Assembly (NCBI GenBank): GCA_015342445.1
Contig: JACEFO010002484.1
Span: 558,001 to 622,000 of the forward strand
Source of the DNA: Digitaria exilis
Lineage: Eukaryota > Streptophyta > Magnoliopsida > Poales > Poaceae
DNA: 64,000 bases
Reading direction: 5' to 3'
This document shows, piece after piece, positions 1-10,632 of this stretch. The stretch's first letter is position 1. Each line of letters starts with the position of its first letter. The notes under the pieces were generated by a model. That model saw only the letters and a program-made list of their open reading frames with translations, was not told the DNA's origin and ran no database searches. Both the position numbers and the translations under genes were made by a program.

Positions 1-2418
1 CTTCCTCATCTGACCTGCAATTGCTGCAGAGACATTCTTTTTCAACTCTTGAGAGCCTTCAAAATTGATTGCATCGAACCCAATATCATGGTCCCATCCT
101 TGGGGGTCCAAAACTGGTCTAAACAATTGATCATCTGTTATGATGTGACGGTAGCGATGCACAGGATAATCAGAGTCAAAAGTTAGTGGAATTTCCATAT
201 CTGACATGTGCACAACCTCTGGGGACGCACTCTCTTCATAATCATCTGCAACCTCATCATTTTGAGCTTCAGTAAGCTTTTGCCTTCTGATCCCCTCCTT
301 CCACTGTTTCTTTAGGTACAAAGTCTCACGGTAGTCCAGCTCATCAAGATATGCAGACTTTTGTTCATTTGTCAAATTTTCATATTCAGATTTCTTTAGA
401 ATGCGGAAGGGTGGTAGTTGATCATACTCATCCTCCTCATCTGACATTTCTGTCAATTCACTGTCAATACCATCTGAACTTGATGAAGAGTGAGGCTTAA
501 GCAGTGAAGAAAGAAGATGGGGCAGTGAAGGCAGCCTGATATTTGTCTGTGACAGTAGGAAGCTATCTTGAAACTTAAGCAAGGAATTTGCTTCTCCCAA
601 CAACTTAGTTGCCCCACACAGCAGAAGCAGTTCTGATACCCATACCTGGCCATTTGGTAAAACTCTTTCACCTTTGGTGTTTCGTCTGCACAGATCATGA
701 TTGTCTACCAGAACAACAGGATTATCTAGCTGTGTGTTGGAAACAGCTGCTTGGATATGCCGCTGCACCACATTCTTGCAGTAACGAGTATAGGCATCAT
801 ATTCCAAAGGATAGCCATCTGGCCCTTCAGGAGGAGATGAGGAACAGTGGGTCATAACAAGGACAGTATTGAACCACATTGAAGAACCCAAGATGTCAGT
901 CATAAGCTTCAGAAGCGGGTAATCACTGTATCTGCTGTTAATATGGTCCAGACGCTCAAAGTATAAGACGATATCAGGTGGAAACCGCTTAATGAATCGC
1001 TTCACAGAATTCAGAATCTTTCTGTTCCTCCTTTGGCCATGGTAATGAGGCATCAGGCCAGGTGTGTCAATAACCGTGACTCTTATTCCTTTGATTGTTC
1101 CTTCGATCTTCTTTATCCTATGAGTAGCAGGAACTAGTGCATCAGTAGGAACCTTTCTTTCATCAAAAATTGAATTGATTGTGGCGCTCTTTCCTACACC
1201 AGTCTTTCCCAGAAGAAGAATGCGCAAGGGTAGGTCCAGATCAGGCCCACCCGGTTGTTCCTGCTGTGCTGCTATAACCCTTGCTTTGTTGATAGCGAGG
1301 TTGGTTCTCCTGGCATCTGATTCACCAGCTTTAATCAAGTTTGCAAGCTGCAGTCTGTACAGTACCTGTGCAACTACATCAGTACTGGGAGGCACTCCGG
1401 TCCTGTGTACTAATCGCAGAAACTTGATCTGAAGAGCCTCAACTTTGATCAGTGGATCTGACTTTTTGTTATCATCATATTGTTGAACGGTGCCAGGATA
1501 GATTGCACAAGCATTGGAGTTGGTTGTGACCTCTGACACCCGAGTATCATTGGAAGGAAATCTATTGGCAGACATAGTCTCAACAAACTCATTGCGTGCT
1601 GTACCTGAACGATGAAAAAATCAATAAGTAAGCGGCATTCAAATTATTGTGAAAAGGAGTGCAAAAACCTGTAACGTAGAGTTTGAAATAAGAACATATG
1701 TGATCAGATTTAAAATATTGAGCAGAAAAGGGCCTTTCTGGATGGTAAAGGTAATCAGGATGTATGCGACAGAAATAAGAATAAATACAGAATGTTTTTA
1801 TTTTTGTCAAGAGCACAGCTAGGGATGACAGAAAAATATGCCACAGTGCGGAAGCTGAATGAGCAATGCATTCTAACAGTGACAACGGCAAGGCTTATTA
1901 ATAAAACATGCTAAACGCCTGGCATCAGTAACCAAAATGATGGGCCTAGTACACATGCCGGAACAACTCTCCTCGCAAGGATAATATGTTAGTGCAGACA
2001 GAATTAGACACCCCCACAACCCTGTGAATTAGACTAGACACCTGTGATGGAAATGAGTTGAAATAGGCCATCTGGTTAATTTATGCAATTCCATACACAT
2101 CGTATGATTCAGAGCTAGTAGGTTTAAGGCTAAGAAACATTGAGAATATTCTCCAGGAACAGATTAGACTACATGATGTGCATTTCAGAAACAGGACCAC
2201 TCGAGGCACGGAACTGCTGTTGGGGATGGAAATTCAAAGTTTTCAACTACCAGCAACGCCGTTGTTGTAACAAATGAACAATAATCACAAGAGAAAGATA
2301 GCTCACCATCAGTGTCGCCCTCGGAGGTGCCGCCTTCACCCCCAGAGGAGAGCGCGAACGGCCTGGCAGACAGCAGCGAGGACCCGAGCCGGTACGAGAT
2401 CCAGTCCCTGAAGTTCAT
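1..2418 (-). CDS. TOC90: TOC90/TOC159-family plastid preprotein-import receptor GTPase (5' part; 3' end lies outside the window)
   Basis: Outer-envelope GTPase receptor that recognises precursor proteins at the TOC translocon of plastids. Exon 1 is 2307-2418 (start codon at 2416-2418; donor GTGAGC) and exon 2 runs from 1604 past the window edge. The two join in phase and give 572 codons without a stop. The short N-terminus (MNFRDWISYRLGSS) lacks the long acidic A-domain of TOC159/132 and so fits TOC90. The G domain shows a P-loop LLLGKTGVGKSATINSI near residue 169, DTPGLMPHYHGQRRN (G3) near 216, and THCSS (G4). An acidic stretch (SDEEDEYD) follows, and then the start of the membrane-anchor domain. 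Family members run near 800 residues, so roughly the last 200 or more are missing here. It is head-to-head with GARS. Family assignment is firm; the TOC90 subtype rests on the short N-terminus. Confidence 0.92.
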
Positions 2419-2830
2419 CCTCCTCCTCCTTCACCTGCAACGGGAAGAGAGTCGGAGCCAAATCAGGGACCGAATCTCCTCACCAGGAACAAGCGCGACC
2501 AAAACCCAATCTTTCGCCCTCCCCGGTTCCCCGCGCACCCCGGGCCGAGTCACTCAAATAAGAGAAAGGCAAGAAGGAACGTCGCGACGGGCCGGGGCCT
2601 GGTCTGCGGAGCCCGATGCTACCTGGTCGGAGAGGCGGCCGGTGACGGCGGCCGAGCGCCGCCGCCGCGCTCTTGGGGGAAGGGGATGCTGGAGCCTAGA
2701 GAGATGCGGTGGGTTGTTTCCGGTTATCTCTTTCGTGTGGCTCGGTCGGACGGACCCGACAAGAGCGCTTGTTTTTGTCACATTTTGGTGGGAGACGAGA
2801 GCGACCGGGGGAAGGAGTCCATGACGAGTG
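2419..2830 (-). other. TOC90 5' leader region with a probable 5'UTR intron
   Basis: Read on the minus strand, a good acceptor (CCCGTTGCAG) ends at 2435, so a short leader exon from 2434 carries GTGAAGGAGGAGGAGG directly before the start codon. The non-coding first exon must lie in the GC-rich DNA at about 2500-2830. Open frames on both strands here look like GC-rich shadows. The exact donor and transcription start cannot be fixed by eye. Confidence 0.45.
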
Positions 2831-3719
2831 GGCCCTCATCATATGGAAGTGAAGTAGTACTCTGAATAAGGCGATACAGAAGACCCTGCAGTTATGTGGT
2901 GATCGTTTTTTTTTTTTTCTTCTAACAGCCTACATACTCCAAAATATACCACTAGAACAATAAACCCAAGTTTGGAATGGAGAAAAAGTAGTCAACTAGA
3001 GATATTATGGAGGATTCAATTCCATCACACGAAATTTTCGTACTGTATAAGAGCTTTTTTAGCACAAATGATCGAATTGAAAATACCACAAGAATAAATT
3101 TTCCTATAAGGCTCTTCCATGAGCATTTTGGGCTAATCTTATGTGTTTATTTTCTAGTGAAAAGGAATTATACACAAGGATGGGGCACCGATGGATACAT
3201 ATATCCACGTGTCCGGCCACGCTGTCTAAGTAGTAGGCATGAACAAATCGATTGTGCCCTTGCGCGTTATCGACGACTCGTGAGAGATGGTTTGTAGTAC
3301 CTCCGAACACCATGATGCTCATACAAGTTGCCCAACAAAAACAAGCAACATGAAGTCTCGAGGGCTCTGACAGCTCCCCAATGAGTAACATAACTGGACT
3401 AACATATAAGCAGGGCAACACGAAGTTCTCGTCATTCTAAAGAAGCTCGATCAAAACCGAGATGAACCGGCAGCGTGAAATGAAAGGGAAACCAAGACTA
3501 GGCGTGTGAGAATCAGCGGACCGCTGCCGCCGGTGACCATCTCATCTGCCTACCGGTTTCGCTCGCTGCACGTTTTGCTTTGCTCAACCGGCGGCCACGT
3601 CCCACAATATCGCTAGCCTGCCGCCCCCCTGGTTTCGTTTTGGCTCGCCAATCACCTATAGAATAGATTCCCGATTTCATCCTCGCCTTTTTCTATAATT
3701 ACTCCATTTCATGCATAGA
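2831..3719. promoter_or_regulatory. Shared upstream region between TOC90 (minus) and GARS (plus), with a G-box
   Basis: About 0.9 kb separates two divergently transcribed genes whose products both serve plastids. It contains a perfect CACGTG G-box at 3206-3211 inside TCCACGTGTCC, and a TATA-like CTATAATTA near 3693 that would serve GARS. The part at 2900-3470 is AT-rich with no coding signal. Shared regulation is inference; the G-box is read directly. Confidence 0.4.
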
Positions 3720-4130
3720 AGGCGTACCAGGGGCCGCGATGCAAAAACCAACCGCGCGCGCGCGCGACTACAAAAGCGGCGGCGCGCCACCGCCGCCAAA
3801 GGCCAGGAAAAGAATCCCGCTCCGCTTCGTCTCCCCCTCCTCTCCACAATTCCCCGCTCCTCCATTCGGCTGTCGGCTCACCGCTCACGGCACGCGGCGC
3901 TCCCCTGCAGGTAACAGCCGCCGCCCCCGCCCCCGCCCCCGCCCGAAGCATTTCGATTTGGTTTTCATTCACAAGCGGAGCGCAGCGCAGGGGCGTTTCG
4001 TCGAAAACTTTGTCGGCGCGTGGGGTCGGTCGGTGTCCCTTGCTTCCGTGCGTATGCCTAGTCCGGCCAACTGAATGTCCTGCTTGCTTTTTGCAGTTTG
4101 CACTGCAGTAGAGAAAGGGGAAAAAAAAGA
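3720..4130 (+). other. GARS 5' leader with a 5'UTR intron
   Basis: A GC-rich leader ends CCCCTGCAG|GTAACA at 3909/3910, a clean donor. Acceptors follow at TTTTTGCAG (ending about 4096) and ACTGCAG (ending about 4107), just before the start codon at 4131. A run of CCGCCC repeats sits at about 3920-3945, inside the intron. This explains why upstream frames here are not coding. Confidence 0.55.
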
Positions 4131-7071
4131 ATGATGGCATGCGCTTCTCCAAGCATCGGAGTTTCGATCAAGTGTGCACCCAAGGCGTTCTGGAAGAGCT
4201 CCGTGCCTGGCGCCCTTAAGTCAGTAGCGTCTTTTCCCGTTTCTCGGACACTGGATGGTCTTTATTCTCCAATCATAGTGAAGAATCATGCCTGTGGTTC
4301 AAACACTGCTTTCAAGAGCAGAGGCCTCAACAGAGCACTCTCTTCGACTAATGGCAGCCTCAAGGTTCCTGGTAAGATAATCATTTGCAGCTGTACCGGC
4401 TGGTCAAATGGAATGTGATCTGCTTATTTATTGCATCCACAAGAAGAAGAGGGTAAATTTTGTTATATTATTATTTAAGCGTCATGCTTCCTTCTTGTTT
4501 TTTTGTCTCTTGGAATTGAAGCACTAAGGACATGATGTCGTGTAAGGAGCAACCTCAAACCTGATGCACTCTGAGATAATCTAGTGTGGTGAACTATTAG
4601 AAAACAGTTACCTTTTAGCTGATAGCTATAACAGACCGAGCAAAAGCTTCATTGAATATGATCTGCTCTGTGATACAGAATAGAGGCATTGAATTATTTA
4701 TGCATGATTTTTTTACAGGATTTTTGCTTTTAATTAAAGTACTACGGACATGGTGCCTTTCTTGGAAAACCTCCAACTCAATGTACTCTGAGATAAGGCA
4801 GTGTGATAAACCAATAAAAATAAAGTTTTCCTTTTCTCTGATCACAAGAGCAGATTCAAGAAAAATCTTGTATTAAATTGATCTGTTCTTTTGATCCAGA
4901 AGAGAGGGTGACTGTACTGGTCATTGGTGGGGGAGGAAGGGAGCATGCTCTATGTTATGCCCTGGAACGCTCTCCATCCTGTGATGCCGTTTTTTGCGCT
5001 CCTGGCAATTCTGGCATTGCTCAATCCGGAGATGCCACATGCATACCAGACCTGGACATAACTAATAGCGAAGCTGTCATCTCATTCTGTAGTAACTGGG
5101 GTGTCGGATTAGTTGTAGTTGGACCTGAAGCACCTCTCGTTGCTGGTCTTGCAAATGACCTTGTCAAAGCTGGAATACCTACTTTTGGTCCTTCATCAGA
5201 GGCTGCAGCACTGGAAGGATCAAAGGACTTCATGAAGAAGCTGTGTGTTAAGTACAACATTCCCACAGCAAAGGTACTTTCTCTATTAATTTGTGACTTA
5301 ATTTCTAGATGACTCATTAGTTTGGTGCTATATTTGAAGTATGTCTAGAGATGCCAATATTATTTTCTGTTCAAATTCTACATTTGTCTTAGGAAACATA
5401 TATTCTTTGTTATCTGATAAGTTCCGAATTATGTGTACCATTTTACCTCTGAGTGTTCTCTCATTTCGCAATTTTCAATCCTTGTTCAGTAAATTTCATC
5501 TGTTAACCATCAAGGAGCCCATTTAGCTATTCCAGTTGTTAGTCACTGCTTGTTTACAGTGTAAACTTCATTTGCTAGGGATCAATGGACCTGTTAGCTA
5601 GCTCCTTCTGTTAAGCATGTTACAATTCAAACTGAGTACTTGTGTTCTGTATGTGCAGTATCAGACATTCACAAACCCTTCTGATGCTAAGCAATACGTA
5701 AAGGATCAAGGAGCCCCTATAGTTGTTAAAGCTGATGGATTAGCTGCTGGGAAGGGCGTAGTAGTTGCTATGACTCTAGATGAGGCGTTTGAAGCCATAG
5801 ATACTATGCTGGTTGAAGGCTCTTTTGGTTCTGCTGGAAAGCGTGTCATTATTGAAGAGTTTTTAGAGGGAGAAGAAGCTTCTTTCTTTGCATTGGTAGA
5901 TGGAGAAACTGCTTTGCCTCTTGAATCAGCGCAGGACCATAAAAGAGTTGGTGATGGCGATGTTGGTCCAAATACAGGTGGTATGGGTGCATACTCGCCG
6001 GCACCAATAGTGACAGAGGAACTAAAGAAAAAAGTAATGGAAAGTATTATTCTCCCAACTGTCAAAGGTATGGCAGCCGAAGGATGTAAATTTGTTGGTG
6101 TGTTATATGCTGGGCTTATGATTGAGAAGAAGTCTGGACTTCCTAAGCTTATTGAATATAACGTGCGATTTGGAGATCCAGAATGCCAGGTTTGTGGTCC
6201 TCTGTATAATTACCAGCTCGACTTGGCATACCTATATCTATATGATTTTTTTAACTGAATTTATATATGCTTATCTGTACATCATTGGCATTTGCGTTCA
6301 TATGCTAGACTACCTGCATTGTTATTTAGTTGTGTAATAAGGTTAGCACAGGAATATTATAAATGTGAAGCTAATATTTGAACCTATATTTCGAAAACAA
6401 AATGGCTAAATTGGTCTATTATTGTCACGTACCATTCGGTAGAACACTAGCAGTGCCCATTCGTAAATTTTTTTTGGGAGATACTCATAAAATGTTTATT
6501 GTAGTACCGAAATTTCATATGGCAATTTTTTTTATATAAACATATAATTGATGGAAAGCCAAATATCTTTTATGGACTTTTTAACAATTAATAATTCCTA
6601 TGTTCCAAAAAACTTTAGTATCTACTCGTCTCTACTAATTTATCTTATGTGACTCAGGTTCTGATGATGAGGCTAGAGTCCGACTTGGCACAGGTTCTGC
6701 TTGCTGCTTGTCGGGGAGAACTAGGCAAGGTTTCGCTAACCTGGTCGCCTGAGTTGGCAACGGTGGTGGTGATGGCAAGTGAAGGGTATCCTGGGGCTTA
6801 CAAGAAGGGGACTGTAATTAAAAATCTTGATGAAGCTGAGCAGGTTTCACCCTCCATAAAGATATTCCATGCAGGAACCACCTTTGATACAGATGGAAAC
6901 TTCGTAGCAGCTGGAGGACGCGTACTTGGGGTTACTGCAAAGGGCAGGGACATTGAGGAAGCAAGGACCAAAGCGTATGATGCGCTCCGCGTTGTTGACT
7001 GGCCAGAAGGATTCTACAGACATGACATTGGTTGGAGGGCACTGAAACATCGGCATATGGCTGCACACTGA
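4131..7071 (+). CDS. PUR2: Phosphoribosylamine-glycine ligase (GAR synthetase), plastid-targeted
   Basis: Catalyses step 2 of de novo purine synthesis: phosphoribosylamine + glycine + ATP to GAR. Exons 4131-4371, 4900-5273, 5659-6189 and 6658-7071 join in phase to give 519 residues, close to the plant family size. Residues 1 to about 80 form a Ser/Lys/Arg-rich, acid-poor transit peptide (MMACASPSIG...). Then come the N-domain VLVIGGGGREHALCYALE, APGNSGIAQ and VVGPEAPLVAGLAN; the ATP-grasp fold with KADGLAAGKGVVVA, FLEGEEASFFALVDG and SAQDHKRVGDGDVGPNTGGM; EYNVRFGDPECQ across the exon 3/4 junction; and the C-domain ending ...HRHMAAH. A second Met codon at 4134 could also start. All splice sites are GT/AG. 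Intron 3 (6190-6657) is AT-rich. In other plants the enzyme is dual-targeted to plastids and mitochondria; that is family knowledge. Confidence 0.96.
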
Positions 7072-7210
7072 TAAGAAGAGTCTTCTGAATCTCTGTAATA
7101 ATTACATCAAGCTAGCTTGCATTGCGATGGTAAGGAATAAATAAGAAGTTTGATACTTTTGTGGGGTGCATGAAGATTGAGTATGAAAGTATAGCTGGTG
7201 TGGATCAGTT

Positions 7211-7296
7211 GCTTGACCGAGGAGCAACTGACGTTTGATGACTTAGTTTTGTTGTTGCTTAATTGAGGAACAACTGACGTTTGATGACTTAGATTT
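7211..7296 (+). repeat. Two-copy direct repeat in the GARS 3' region
   Basis: A segment containing GCAACTGACGTTTGATGACT occurs at about 7223 and again, with a one-base change near its start (AACAACTGACG...), at about 7269, a period near 46 bp. It follows the GARS stop by 150 bp, so it probably lies in or just past the 3'UTR. Confidence 0.7.
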
Positions 7297-7910
7297 GTTT
7301 TTGGTAGTTCTGTGTACCATTTCCAGTATTCATGAGTGAGAAAAAAAAATCCTTGTATGCAGCGTTCTCATATGCATTTTTATACTGCAATCTTATGGAC
7401 AGCACAACATATTCTATCTTTTTTTTTTGCGGGAATATATTCTATCTTATTATGCCTCAATATTGAAATTTTATTTGAGTTTAAACATTGATTAATCATA
7501 ATTTGCTACAGTTATAAGAGAGCAACATCATTAATCTGGTGCTCATTGGTTCCTCCGGGTCCATTGCATTTTAACTCCATGAAGCACAAATGCACAATGG
7601 TCCTCTGCCAGGGGAGGACCGAGAGAGTTGCGGACCCGCACGTCAGGGGGATAGGAGCGACTCAGTAGAAAATTTTGAAGTAGCACAGAGAAGAGATGCA
7701 ACAAATATGTCATGCATGTATGCACTATATTAAGATACATATTCAGTGATATGCACTTAGTGCGCTTTAATTCTATTCTATCTGTATTCATGAAAAAAAA
7801 TCCACGTCATGATATTGTGTACATACATAGTATAATCTCAAGAACAAATTTAATGGCATTAATTTATACAACAAATAAATGCATGCCATTTATGATGCGC
7901 CCTACCTTCA
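7297..7910. other. Intergenic spacer, GARS to CRP-A
   Basis: AT-rich DNA with poly-A and poly-T runs. A moderately GC-rich patch at 7545-7640 has no recognisable coding content. No transposon ends were identified. Confidence 0.5.
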
Positions 7911-8001
7911 ACTATATATATTTCTCCATTCTCAAACCATTACAATACAGAACATACCAAGTGAAAAATATACAGTGGCCTATCTCATTCAGTAGGCGTC
8001 C
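7911..8001 (+). promoter_or_regulatory. CRP-A core promoter and conserved leader
   Basis: ACTATATATA at 7911-7920 is a TATA box about 85 bp before the CRP-A start codon. The leader from about 7938 (CATTACAATACAGAACATAC, then GTGGCCTATCTCATTC) closely matches the leader of CRP-C at 44849-44911, showing that the two genes share a promoter-proximal ancestor. Confidence 0.6.
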
Positions 8002-8875
8002 ATGGCAAAAACTACAGAGATGTTTCTCGGGTTTATAATCGTTCTTCTTGGCACCAGTCTGTTGTCCAGCAAAGGTTTGTATTATCTCTTTACTCTACAA
8101 TAAAGCATTGACACTTTGACAGTATGGCACCATATTTTCAAAACATGATGTTCATGTGTGCATTGTGCGATATCTGTGGTAAATACATAGCCCTTAACTA
8201 GGGTAAAGGATAACTACGGAGAGCTGGTGGGAGCTGATAGTTCATTTTATCATGCATGTGGCGTCTGATGGTAGATGCACGTATTAATTTTGTTGTTTGT
8301 TTAGAGTTGAAACTCAGGCGAAGGGGAAAATTGGATGACCATAAGTGCTTACTTATATCGATCTAATAGGTAATGTGGAAGAAAAATGATTCCGCAATAT
8401 TGTATTGCTAACTCAAGTACATGTTGGATGAAGAGACGTGTTTAATTATCTGGTAGGTGGTGGGAATACATTGAGCTATGTTTTCTATTTGTAATGAGAG
8501 AAATTTGTAAATATCATGCATGGATGTGGAACAATTTGAATCGATAGCCGTACGTTTACTTCGATCAGATCTATGCATCCATTATTTTTCATTTCACACA
8601 TGATTTGTAAATAACCGAACCTATATATTTGAGAACCAGGGGTTGCAGAGTATGGTGGCTTCACGGCACGCGTCTCTGTACAATCGCCGCTGCCTTTGCA
8701 TGGTCCTATTCAACACAGGACAGTATGTGCACCATGCCATTGTTGCCTTAAAGAAGCCTGCGCTAAAGTACCATCGTGCTGCATAAAGTTAACGTGCAAT
8801 GGGCCCAATATTCCATTAGGCGTTTGTATAATGCAACAGCTCGCTTGCCATTGTAAGAATTGCCCTGTTACTTAA
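8002..8875 (+). CDS. CRP-A: small secreted cysteine-rich peptide (12 Cys), family not identified
   Basis: Two exons: 8002-8074 (24 codons + 1 base; signal peptide MAKTTEMFLGFIIVLLGTSL...) and 8640-8875, joined in phase to 102 residues. The start is the first ATG after the TATA box and aligns with two paralogues. After a Gly at the junction there are about 28 Cys-free residues, then a core with spacing C-x2-C-x-CC-x4-C-x5-CC-x4-C-x9-C-x6-C-x-C-x2-C, ending KNCPVT. Intron 1 is 565 bp with the conserved donor GTTTGTATT. Paralogues are CRP-B (36.9 kb) and CRP-C (44.9 kb). The architecture is that of plant secreted signalling or defence peptides. The first half of the core loosely recalls MEG/ESF1-like peptides, but I cannot assign it to a named family and propose no function. 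Confidence 0.8.
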
Positions 8876-9420
8876 TTGGTGTATTTTCTTTTTATCAGGA
8901 CAAATTGATATCAATAAAGCATAGTTTACTTCAGAATGAAAGCAAATTGCAGTGTGTATACCAAAATTTGCACGCTGCAAGTATCTTTGTCATAGAACTA
9001 AAAAAAAATTCTTCTATCATATACGGACATTTCATATTTAGCTATGTCTTGTATGAGATTCTCAAAGAAAAGTATGAGATTCTCAAAGAAAAAACAAAAA
9101 AGTCTTGTATGAAATTCGCTGATGGGCCAAGGTGGGCCGTGCGATAGAAAGCTATGTAAACCTCAAGCTGCTCCCGCCTTTCCCTGGCACACGCCGTACA
9201 CATGTAGGCCCTCGCAGGTCAACGGGCGGAGTAATCAAATGCATCGCGCTCAGACTCGCGAACAAATCTATTGACAATGTACAGTTTAGTTGTTTTCTTA
9301 CCCTTCGTGTCGTTCGATTTGTGGCGCTGCTTCGCTCCATGGTGGCTACTAGCTAGGATTTTGATATCGGAGACTTTCAGGGTCTGCATAACCCCTAGCC
9401 AGCCTCCTATAAGACACCTT
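8876..9420. other. Intergenic spacer
   Basis: Downstream of CRP-A. Contains a short exact duplication of TATGAGATTCTCAAAGAAAA (about 9052 and 9073) and a GC-richer patch at 9125-9350 without coding features. Nothing else is recognised. Confidence 0.5.
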
Positions 9421-10584
9421 GGCGCTGTTTGGTTTTCTGGTTAGGGCCCTTAGCCTGGCTATCTTTGTGCAAAACTACCCCTCTGGCCTGGCTCCGCTGG
9501 TACGTAAGAATCGAGCGTACTAGCTAAGCATGGCTTGCACAAGCCCACGCTACTGCGGCTCGTCACCTCTCGTCGCCTTTACCCTCCCTCTCCCGTCGTT
9601 TCGATTCGCATGGACCGAAGCTCGTCGGTGGTTCGGCATGGCAGAGCAGCGCGAACACGACCGGTGGCGAGCCTCACTGGCGGAGCTCCGCGGTGAGGCA
9701 GCACGACGGAGCTCCCCAGCACGGTAGGCGGCGTGCTCCCACGGCGGTACTCCCCTGCACGGCCGGCGGCGGCCAGCTCCTCGATCTCCGCCACTTGATG
9801 CTCCTCGGCGCAGCCCTCGGGAACGCGGGCATGAAGACTCGTCACCGTCGGCCCCGTCCCCGGTGGCATCGGCCACGACCTGTGCGGAAGGACACACGCT
9901 GCGAGGTCTAGGAGGAAGGTCAAGCTGCACGGATCTTTCCTTCGTGAATCAAAGCAAGGCTTTTGTTTCTTTTCCTTTGTGATTCGTGGATCTTAAAAAG
10001 ATTTTCTCATTTGTTCTTCGGATCTGGTGGTTCATTTGTTCCGCGTCTGTGCTTCGGATCTTGGTGGCATCTCTTCCGCATCTGATCCATTCATCTGCAC
10101 ATTAACGATGAAAGAAAGTGGCTCTCCTCTGTTCCATTCATCTCGGATGCCCCCATCGATCTGTTCGTCTCTTTATCTTCTTCCGATTTCTACTGAATCG
10201 ATTCCGGTAGATTGAAAGGAAATTAGTAGGTACGGTGCCTCAATCCATAATTTGGGTGCGTTGACTTGGGGATGTAAGTGTGTTTTTTTTCCCAGCTGAT
10301 TTTGGAGCCACGCCGCAAGTGCTCTCTAGGGTGCAGATTTGGGCTAAAACAAATTGAGAGAGATGATATGATGATTCTTGTATTCAGAGATGGATGTAAA
10401 CTCATCGTAAAGAGGAAGAGGTGAGTACATCCAGTGCAAGCTAGGCAACCAAATATAGATTGTTTCAGTGTCTTAGCTAATGCATGCAACCAAACATGGA
10501 TGTTTGCATTGTGCTAGCTTGGCTTATGCTGGCCTGGGTTAAATTTCTAGCCAGGCTAGACTAGGCCATGCAACCAAACGCACC
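9421..10584. mobile_element. Probable non-autonomous DNA transposon (about 1.16 kb)
   Basis: The left end GGCGCTGTTTGGTTTTCTGG, continuing to TAGCCTGGCTA, pairs with the right end, whose reverse complement reads GGTGCGTTTGGTTGCATGG, continuing to TAGCCTGGCTA. This gives imperfect terminal inverted repeats of about 40 bp. Further TGCATGCAACCAAACAT copies lie near the right end (10480-10500). The GC-rich core (9530-9910) shows frames on both strands with no family resemblance. I could not see a clear target-site duplication, so the superfamily is open. Confidence 0.5.
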
Positions 10585-10632
10585 CTCTAGCGGTTGATGA
10601 CTTGCTGTTAGGTAGGGGGTTTCTTTCCCTTT

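Noticed and set aside
3677..4152. Overlapping long frames on both strands before GARS
   Set aside because: They lie in the GC-rich leader and 5'UTR intron of GARS, show no domain and are shadows of composition.
9550..9930. 126-codon minus-strand and plus-strand frames
   Set aside because: Lie within a transposon-like element and carry no family features.
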